Of a stretch of DNA of 5,967 nt, positions 5,965 to 5,967 are shown in pieces (position 1 is the stretch's first letter; every line of letters begins with the position of its first letter). The DNA lies in assembly GCA_023621895.1 (NCBI GenBank), contig JAMOAF010000164.1, positions 1 to 5,967 of the forward strand, written 5' to 3'. A program made the translations under genes and the position numbers. The stretch is from Planctomycetota bacterium (GTDB lineage Bacteria; Planctomycetota; Planctomycetia; Pirellulales; Thermoguttaceae). The notes below the pieces were generated by a model. The model made no database searches. It worked only from the letters and a program-made list of their open reading frames with translations, and was not told where the DNA came from.

Positions 5965-5967
5965 ATG
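5965..5967 (+). CDS. Start codon of a probable HigA antitoxin, rest outside window
   Basis: The ATG at 5965-5967 is preceded by GAGG (5954-5957) seven bases upstream, overlapping the toxin stop codon. In higBA operons the antitoxin gene follows the toxin within a few bases, so this is the expected position. GTG at 5962 is an alternative start. Nothing of the protein is visible, so identity rests on context only. Confidence 0.45.

Overview
The window looks like chromosomal DNA from a GC-rich bacterium, most likely a planctomycete. This is inferred from the gene types: a membrane-anchored squalene-cyclase-like repeat protein with an acidic linker, next to a Ycf46-type AAA ATPase. No species can be named from the sequence alone.

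Layout, left to right. (1) Bases 1-1095 (+): the 3' three quarters or so of a DUF1846 (UPF0371) protein, cut by the window edge. (2) Bases 1134-2621 (-): a complete Ycf46-like AAA+ ATPase that converges on the DUF1846 gene across 38 bases. (3) Bases 2727-4367 (-): a prenyltransferase/squalene-oxidase-repeat protein with an N-terminal membrane anchor. It lies upstream of the ATPase on the same strand and may be co-transcribed with it. It has a strong GAGGAG ribosome binding site before a GTG start and a perfect TATAAT -10 box about 110 bases upstream. (4) Bases 4631-4864 (+): a self-contained initiator tRNA-fMet unit with promoter, leader hairpin, tRNA and rho-independent terminator. (5) Bases 5018-5447 (-): a guanidinium exporter gene (gdx, formerly sugE). 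Its 5' UTR carries two tandem hairpins with ACGA loops, which is the signature of the guanidine-II (mini-ykkC) riboswitch, preceded by a well-placed promoter. (6) Bases 5642-5967 (+): a HigB-type toxin gene with a strong promoter that contains a 15-base palindrome. The toxin frame has no ATG/GTG/TTG where the family begins and carries a Trp-to-Ser change in a conserved motif. The antitoxin start codon is the last three bases of the window.

The most informative part is the guanidine-II riboswitch/gdx unit: a complete regulated efflux module in which sensor RNA, promoter, start codon and exporter residues all agree. The system is known, but its presence in a probable planctomycete, with a third hairpin over the Shine-Dalgarno, is worth checking. 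The second point of interest is the higB copy that seems to have lost its start codon while its promoter and operator-like palindrome remain intact.
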